From: Gymnogyps californianus
Lineage: Eukaryota > Chordata > Aves > Accipitriformes > Cathartidae
Direction of reading: 5' to 3'
Length of the DNA stretch: 64,000 bases
Assembly: GCF_018139145.2 (NCBI RefSeq)
Contig: NC_059471.1
Coordinates: 67,156,020-67,220,019 of the forward strand
In this document: positions 40,801 through 49,800 of the stretch, in pieces
Numbering within the stretch: position 1 is the first letter of the stretch
Layout: each line of letters begins with the position of its first letter
Program-made: the position numbers and the translations under genes
The notes under the pieces: generated by a model
Told to the model about the DNA's origin: nothing
Database searches by the model: none
Seen by the model: the letters and a program-made list of their open reading frames with translations, nothing else

Positions 40801-43800
40801 ATGCTGAATGATTAGGCCTTCCTCCCATACAATGTAATTAAAGTCCTGCAATTCAGAATTTTAAATATGTAGAACCTATAGTTATAGAAGTTATGCTCAA
40901 ATCAGTGCCATGTTGGTTGCACAAGCTTTCCTTCTCATTGTGAGGAACCCTACACTCAGCCAGGTTAGTTTGCTTCCTATTTTGCTTTGGGGTGATCTGC
41001 ATTCTCCATGCAAGGAGCAAAGAGAACTTCTCTCCACAATTTGGCAAGTGAGGCTCTAGAGAAGCAAGCAGGTCATGTTACAATCCAAAAGCAGCCTCCA
41101 AGTCTCATCTCCTACCACCAAAGTTACAGCTGCTTAGGGTAGCTTTTAGATTTTGTGTCCATTTGCAAAGTATCCACTTCACACTGTCCAGCTATTCTGG
41201 CACACAAAGACTGTGACTGCCTCTTCCACCGAGTTGTTGATCTTTCCAAACAAGAAGCATTCAAGACCACCCTCTCCAGCATCACGCATTTCATAAAGAC
41301 TAGGCATCTCTGCAGAATCCTGAAGGCCGGAAACAAAAACCGTCTATTGTCATAGCTTCCCTTGCCCTTTTCTGAGGGGCAGGACTATTTCCCAACAGCT
41401 TCCTGAGGTGCCACTTCAGCAAAAGATGTTGCTCTGCAATGAGGAAAAACCCACCAATGATTAGAATGCACAATTACAGGAAAAAAAGTAATGAAAGGAA
41501 AGAAAAGAAGGAAAAAAGAGTTCCTGTATGTGACAGCCAAGCAAAACAGAGATACTTTACATTTCTGAAGATGTAGGGGGCACAGAGAGATGTTTTCTCT
41601 GTGCGGCCTGAGGTAGGGTTTGATTGGACAATAACGGTGTGAAACGAATGTACCTGGTGCCAAGGGCCAAATATTCCAACAAAAATCATTTGTTGAGTGA
41701 TTCCAATGAGTTGGTTGCATGTGCTTTTAAGTTATTCTTAATGCAATCCAATCACGAATGCCTTGAGGTTTCCTCCACTGCTTCAGAATTGAAAGGCTAC
41801 TTTCCCTCCAGATCTATTAATGTGCAATTTGAAAAGGGGATCTCAATTTGATGACAGATCTTCTCTCAGTGTTGCTTGTTTGAATCTGTCCTGGTTTTGG
41901 CTGGGATAGAGTTAATTTTCTTCTTAGTAGCTGGTACAGTGCTGGGTTTTGGATTTAGTGTGAGAATAATGTTGATAACACTCTGATGTTTTAGTTGTTG
42001 CTAAGTAGCACTTATCTTAAGCCAAGGACTTTTCAGTTTCCCATGCTCTGCCAGCAAGCAGGTGTGCAAGAAGCTGGGAGGGAGCACAGCCAGGAGAGCT
42101 GACCCGAACTAGCCAAAGGGGTATTCCATACCATGGAACATCATGCCCAGTATACAAACAGGGGGGAGTTGGCCAGGAGGGGCGGATTGCGGCTCTGGCA
42201 TCGATCAGCGGGTCGTGAGCAATTGTATTGTGCATCACTTGTCTTTTCTTGGGTGTTATTTCTTTTTTTTTTGTTATATTCCTTTTCATTACAATTATTA
42301 TAATATTATTATTATTATTATTATTATTATTAGTTAGTAGTGTATTTTATTTTACTTTAGTTATTAAACTGTTCTTATCTCGACCCATGAGTTTTACTTT
42401 TTCTTCCTCCTCCCCACCCCACTGGGAGGGGGGAGGGGGACGCGGCTGCATGGTGCTTAGCTGCTGGCTGGGGTTAAACCATGACAGAATCCTTACTTGT
42501 TGCAATAGTTACAATATTTGTACATATGGCTAAACTCACTTAGAAACTTCAGTCAAATTAAGCAAATCAGGATCTGACAAAACACCTAGCTAAAGTAAAA
42601 GGCTGTCTCCCTTCAACATCCTATATTGTGTCATTACTCCACAAGTATCTAAGCTGTTTTTAAAATAGAACAGATTATATATCCCATCCAACAGGGCTGA
42701 AATGTTTGTGATCTCTCTTACAGGCTCTGTAACATTTTATCCACTGAAGTGAAGAAATACTGTATTTTTCCCCTTCCTGTAATCTAATGATGTTGTTTCT
42801 TAGGATTTTGCTTACCTGCAGAGGTTGCAACTCACAGTAATGGCATTCAGCCACTTTAAGGCATCGCTGGATTTGGCCTCGGAGGGGACAGGCAAGCGTG
42901 GAATAGGGAAGTGACATCCAAGACAACACTAGGCCCTTGTGACAGAATCTGATCTCATACTTCCCTGTTCATTATTTTAGTAACTAAGTAACTTTTGCTT
43001 TTCTGTTCCTGTCCTAAATGTTTTCTAGAATTGAACTGGGACTCCCTGTTCCAGGAGTCAGCCAAATGTGGTAGCTCTCCAAATGTACATGATTTTGTAC
43101 AGTGCAAGCATGACCCATTCTCCTTTTACCTCTTCATTTATGCACCCTTCTGTCCTGGCAGGTGTGCAGAGTGAAGACAACACCAACACTTGTCCCCCTC
43201 CCTGGGTACCCTCCTTACTTTCCACCTTTGCTCTTCCTCTAGGTCCCACTGCTGATGCTCAAAGGAACAGGAAGAAAACCCGGAACAATAAATAAGGAAA
43301 CTTCCCCACAGACATGTGCACGTGTGGAGAGCCTCTAGAATGGCAGGTCATAACAAAACAGTGATGAAGGTAGAGATACGGAAGGGAGACCTGCTGAAAA
43401 ACTTCAATCAGATTCTCCAAGGCTTGGTTGTTCAGTCACTTCTTTGACAGCATGAGCTGTGACGACCCTTTCTGCTTCTCCCCTGGCACCTGGCCTTCCC
43501 ATCCTAAACCCACGCTGTCCTTTCCACTGTGTTGGTGCAACCCTTTGTGAAGCTGCGTGGTGAACGGGAGTGGGGAACTAATCCAGCTGCAAAATGATCA
43601 TTTTTCTCTCCAGACTACTTTTCTTTCGATTGGTTACCTACATCGGTCCCTGCAGTTGCACAAATTGCTGTGCAGGAAGGGTGAACAGAATAGGCAAGGG
43701 GGTTGCTTACTCCGACTAGATCAGCTGAGCTCCCAAATGTGAAACCAAAGCCTGAAAAGTAATGTGAGTGGAGGAAAAGTTAACCTCCCTGCTATGTTCA

Positions 43801-46800
43801 TTCTCAGTTTCTTCTAAATCTCCGATGGTGGTTCCATCCTTGTTCTTCATACTTACTGGAAAGTAATTGCTTGTAATTCATTAAGTTCACTTAGAGTTTG
43901 GAGCACACGTGAACCACAACTGCCAATTCATACAGATTCAACGTTTCTCTTACCTGATTCTTATGCAGCTGCACTAACAAACTGTATTAATTCCCAGTAG
44001 GCTGCTCCTTTTTTTTTTTTTTAATTTAAAAAGAAAATGAAATGAGTCCATGGCCACAAAATGGTTTTCTTCATTTTTTAATTGGCTTTTTCCCCTCTCA
44101 CATATTTATTAAAACCTATTGTATTCCTCTAAAAAACTGACTTACCCTAACTTTATCTGCTTATTCCATTATCTTCCTGCTTCACCCAAACCTGTATAAT
44201 CCCCCTGCTTCAATTTGCCATTCTTAGCATCTTTTTCCATCCTATCCTCAAACAGCCCCTCAGTGTAATATTAGCCATTTTTGTCTTCTCTTGTTCCTTC
44301 CCTCCTGCTGCACAGGAGGTTTAGCGTGTAGTACTTCTGTGATGTGGTGTTTCAGTATTTCCAGGTCTATTCTGAACTCCTGGGCTAAACTCACATGAGT
44401 GGAAACAGATAAAGATCAGGTAGGCATGGGTCCAGCAGAGTTGATGGAGCTGTGTCTGCTTCCACCAACAGCAAACTTTGCTCACCCTGCTCAATAACTT
44501 TTGATAAAGCAGCATTTAGCTAATAAATGTATGACCTGCCTTCTAAGGCAGGCAGGAGTATTTTTGTCACCCTCCTGCTACTGAACTCCACCACCACAAA
44601 CAAATGCTGTGTCTGTACCGCCAAGTAGATAGATGCATCCTGCTCCACAGTCCCAATCTGTTTGCCTTCCAGATCAGTTAGACTCACTGGATTTTGGTAC
44701 AATGCTCTCCCATCCTGTGTTTCCTTTAGAAGAAACTACAGGGAGAAGGAAGAAAGGGAAGGGTGGACACCCAGATCTCATCCCAGCAGACAGCTAGGAT
44801 GCCACTGTGGCATATATCTGGACATTCAAACTTTTCTACTTTCTTCTTCTCTCCTTCACTCCATTCCTGGACAAAAGTCTAAATCTCCCCATATTTTCTC
44901 TCTCAAAATCTATTAAGCAGGTACCACTGTGCCTGGGAATCCATTCTTCCATATACTGAGTCCAAGGAGGCTAAATCATCAGCACAGAGTTTTCCAGTAA
45001 CTCTTTCCCTCTCTCAGATGAATTCTGCACCAACAAGAAGAGATATAGAAATTTATACCAGCTATAAATCTAGCCCTCCCTCCACACTCTGCCAAAATGC
45101 CATAACAAATCAGTATATTGAGAAGAATTTTCACAGCAAATAAAACCAGATTTTTGCCTGGATCTAGAAAGGAATATTCTATACAGGGATGATGACATCT
45201 GTATTTAAAGATGATATCAGTATTTTTCATGTCTAGACTACACAACATTCACTAAATTACTCAAATTTTACACTGCTTAACTCTCCCAGTAACTCCTCTC
45301 CTCCCCCTACATGCCTTCATACTTTTCTGATTAGTATTTACAAATGTGTATCTACCTTGCTATTCTTAGAAATAACACCTAAATATTGTCTGCTAAGCAC
45401 CCTTCCTAGAAGATGAGAGTAAAGTTTGGACGACTACAGATGCATGCAGCTCATCTGTGTTATCATGACCATGTCACGTAACGGAACAAATAAAGAAAGA
45501 AAACTAATGAGTCAGTAACACTATGAAAACCAACCAAACTGACCATTATCACACCCTATACATTGCTTCATCTGCATTTCAGCTTCTCGATAAACCCAGC
45601 CTCCCAGAAAGAATGCTGACATTGCTGGATGTTTTGTTAGGATCAGTAATTTTCAAGACATGACTGCAAAAAGCCCAGAAAAGCCTGGTCTGGTCTCACT
45701 GCTGCCCTTGCCATGAGCGGGAGACTGGACTAAATGAGTGGACTAGAGACCTCTTCAGTCCCCTTCAGCCCGAGTGACCCTGTGATTCTCTGCCAGTGTT
45801 CTGTGTATCTGACAAGCCATAGATTTTAATAGCAGTTTGGATGCGAGTCCCTCAAAAAGCAGAAGAACTTTTCGTTGCCTGCCTGTGACTCAGATGTTCA
45901 TTCCGCACGCATATGAAAACCAGCTAGCTTTCCAAGGTGCTCTGTTGAGGGACAAATCCACAAACAGTAAAGGTAGGTGGCCAGGCTGACCTACGTCAGT
46001 GCTTCTGGTGGGCCTAACACCTTTCAAAGTATTCAGCACGGCAGTTTCAATGGTGACCTGCAGGAAGACCAGTAATTCTTCAGCAGTAACAACAGCAAGC
46101 AAGATGTGCAGTGACAGATGCTATGCTGATAAACTATGGTACCAAACGGTAGGAGGCTGCATTCAAACACCATCCCTATGCCGAGCCTTTCAAAACAGAG
46201 AAACTCCTTGCACAAGGACACTTTTTTGCTCTATTTATTCTTCAGTGAAATCCAATGTTTCCAAGAACACCAGCAACTACACTCCCTTCTGCCCTTTGTT
46301 TTACATGCTTGGATGACCACATTTTTAGAACAGGTCAACCAAATTCCAGAGCGGTTTATCAGTCAGTTAACAAGCTGTAATACCTTGACTGCATACCAAG
46401 GTCAAATATTTCTGCAGTACTGCTTTTTATAAGGCCTCATCAACATTTTAAATAAGATAACATTCTTATCTCTATATCCAAGATATTTTGCAACTTCATC
46501 CCATCTATCACACCTAGCATATCTTTTTAATAGATCACATTTAGAAACAGTCCTTATACCTCCCATGAACAGAAACCATCCCAGAATTCTGCAGTAATAT
46601 CTAAGGATGTTATAATCAGCTTCATGAAAAAGATAGGCTGCAAGACTCATTAACCCAGGCTCACTTTTTTTTTACCATGTATAGTCATACAAATGGCACA
46701 GACTGAGTTTTGTTCTGCCTCCTAAAAAAAAACCCCAATCTAAAAATGTTTCAATTGATCTTCCTTCCTCCAGTCTGGGTGAGCTGATATTTATATTTTC

Positions 46801-49800
46801 CGTAACACAAAAGACAAAAGCTGCACTGGCCTGCAAATGAATGGCTATTTAGCCCCGCCTAATACACTATTCTTAGCAGTTGATGTAAGTAATCACACAT
46901 GTGGCAACACCCGCACTCAGGTTTCAGAGAATATGTATCTTCTGCGGACTGCCTGCAGATGTTGCTTTGGAAAGCTGATCACTGAAACAATGGAAGGCAC
47001 GGAAAAAGGGTGCTCTGATATAGGTACACAACATTTCATTTCTATTTACTGGTCTGTCCAGTAAATAGGTATCTTTCCGTAACATGTTATTCTTGGCTAG
47101 ATGCTGTAATTGGCTGGATCAAGCTACAGTTTTACCTGGGAAGCATCATGCAAGCTACGCTACAGCCTTTCTTCATCTTACCTGAACTTCTGGAGCTGTC
47201 TGATTGAATCAGTTAATGCAATTTCCTATCACATTTTTAAGTCATAGGTCTTGAAATTAGGCCTTGAAATTCTCTTCACACAACCATAGGAGAGTTAAGA
47301 ACGGCAGGGTTTGTGGGGAAGACTCATACATTTCATTAGATCATCTCATGGGGGGGGACAAGGAAGAGAGACAGCACTTTTGTGCTCACATCGCAAGCCT
47401 TTCTTGAGGTCGAACAGAGAAGCAGCAAGCTATTAACTAATCTCAAACTAACCTTCAGTTCTTAAGGGTGCATGTTACTGTTCCCATGGGACAGCAAACA
47501 GCCAAATGCCTACATTCATGCTCATCTGGTGCTTTAAAGCATAAAACCCGGGAGATGCAACAGCATAGATCAGCTGTGCACTGACGTGTTCCTCATGGCT
47601 TGCCTACTACAAGGTTAGCCATAGGGCTCAGCGCAGGGCAGAAAGTGCTGTAGCCGTTTCTTTCTGCTATGGTCTAAGTAGTTAATCCCTGCAACCAGAT
47701 TCAGCAGGCAGAGACAAAAATTTCAGGCTTCCTAAACTACAAGGAATCATCAGCTGTCAACAGCAATCTGTACATTTCCCTGGTCAATAAAAAGTCCTCA
47801 CTTTACCAGCACGGATCAGCTGCAGCCTGACAATATGCTGAAGCGTGACTGCAATGACTGTAATTCCTCAAACTGCTAGGCATTGTTTATCAACAGTTTT
47901 CATCTTTCCTGAGTCAAGTCTGTCTCAGCGAGCTTCCTTCTTCTGTCAGTCACCAGGACAGGACGTACAACGCAGCATCAGTGAAATGACAGCACAATAA
48001 CTTCCTAGCGTTTAAGAAACAATTCCATTACCTCAAGTGCGTATTAATACTCTGTCCATCAAATCCACAGATACTGCCGGAGGAGCAGTCACCTATGCCT
48101 TACAAAGCACTGAAGGCTTCCAGTGTAGAGTAATAACAGCGCGCGTACATGACCTCTGCCACCATGCATTAGAAAACTGCTACTGAGCAGCAGCTGCTGC
48201 CTTCATGTCACATACTGATTGCAAAATGGATAGGAAGGGCCATAAATCCCCCTGATAGGCGGTGTCACACTTGCTTCCCAGTCAAATTGAAGGAAAGTAA
48301 TAGCAAGGAGTAGGACATGCTGCACGTAACAAGCAAGTTCACAGCTCTTGGGAGGTTTGTGTCTCAGAAAAGGTAGGATCTTATGTCACTGCAGATCTAA
48401 AAGTATTATAAAGTATAGTACTTTGGTGTAGAAGCACATGTAAAATAAGCAAGGCGACACAGACACTAGAAGCTCATCTAGCCTTAGTGATATTTCTTCA
48501 GAGGTTTTCAGAACTAGAGAGAGACCTAGCAGCAGTAACGAAGGAAATGCACCAAAAAAATCAAATTCATTTACAATAACAGAAAGTTTGTGTTGTCCTG
48601 CAAAACACGCTGAAATGGATGACTGGATCTTAGAGAATTTATATTACACATGAAAAGATTTTAAACCAAAACGATTTCACTATTTTCATTACAGCAGGAG
48701 AACTGTGTATTTTTTCCAACATACAAAATAAGTACCGAATGTTGTTAAAAACTCCTAACACATTTACACAATCTACCACCCTCTAAACTGATCTATCAAT
48801 GCATCGCCTTTGGCTACTTTCTTGGCCAGAAGCCAGCTAGCAAAACTGGTGACCTCAGATCACCTTTTTTCCAGAATGCTACAAAATCACATCTGGGATA
48901 TTTTTTCCTACATTCGCTGCTATATGGTGAATATTTATACTGAGCTCAAAGTTATGTTATTCAACATGAATATGGAAATAGTTGTGCCAGCCACTCTCAC
49001 CATGTTACAGTTATCCATATTCTGTATTAGCTCAGTTTTACAGGACAGAAGCAAATACTGCTGCATGCAGATGTGACTACACGTACACATAAGAGCTGTA
49101 CCGTTAAACACTGCCTGGGCAAATGCTCTATATTAAACTCTAAATTAAAGATTGTCAAAAAGAAAAGCCAGCATCACAATGTTTTTGTCATACTTACTAC
49201 TGCCTTGTGACAACAAGCTACTGCACTGTGTATCCAGGACTGAGCCTGCTAATGAAGCACACATGTCAAGACTTGTCTGACTGAAGCATAAAACATCTCC
49301 TCAGATGAGTCCCTCCCTTGCCTGTGGTGTGTGTGTCTCTGTGAATGTACACACACACACTCTCTCTCTCCCTCTCTGTCCTATCTTCTCCCTAGAGCAT
49401 CATACCATTAATAGGAACACACTGTGCAATATCAAGCTTCAGTTTGAACACCAAGAAAATCCACTTCCCACTGCTAAATCAATGCTAGATAATCTCTGCA
49501 ATGAGAACAGCCTATCCAAAACAGCATAGAGAGGACGTGTAAAGTAATCGGAAGAGTAAGCCAAGCCTAGTAAAGCAACATAACTGCATCCACATGCTGT
49601 CCAAAGTGAGAAGACTGAAGTGAAAGTCAGCCTTGAGAAGACTGGAAAAGTCAGCTCAGCATGCGGTGTGCAGGCTGTAACTGTGTGAATCCACGCTCAG
49701 TGTCAGAGGTGCAGCAGTACCACATTCCTGTACATGTGTTCTCCTGATGTTGTAGTGACAGGTCCTGAACCTACTGATTCCAAAATGCTGACCAAGCTGA

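Noticed and set aside
41385..41860. Minus-strand protein-like stretches in intron 2
   Set aside because: Two different frames look equally plausible and one has several stops, so the appearance is probably chance.
41887..42486. A full endogenous retrovirus around the LTR
   Set aside because: Target duplications flank a single 600-bp LTR directly, with no internal region or second LTR.
42816..42948. Possible further orphan exon with a good CTGCAG|GTAAGC donor
   Set aside because: A frameshift would be needed to keep it open and its acceptor is poor; too speculative to list.
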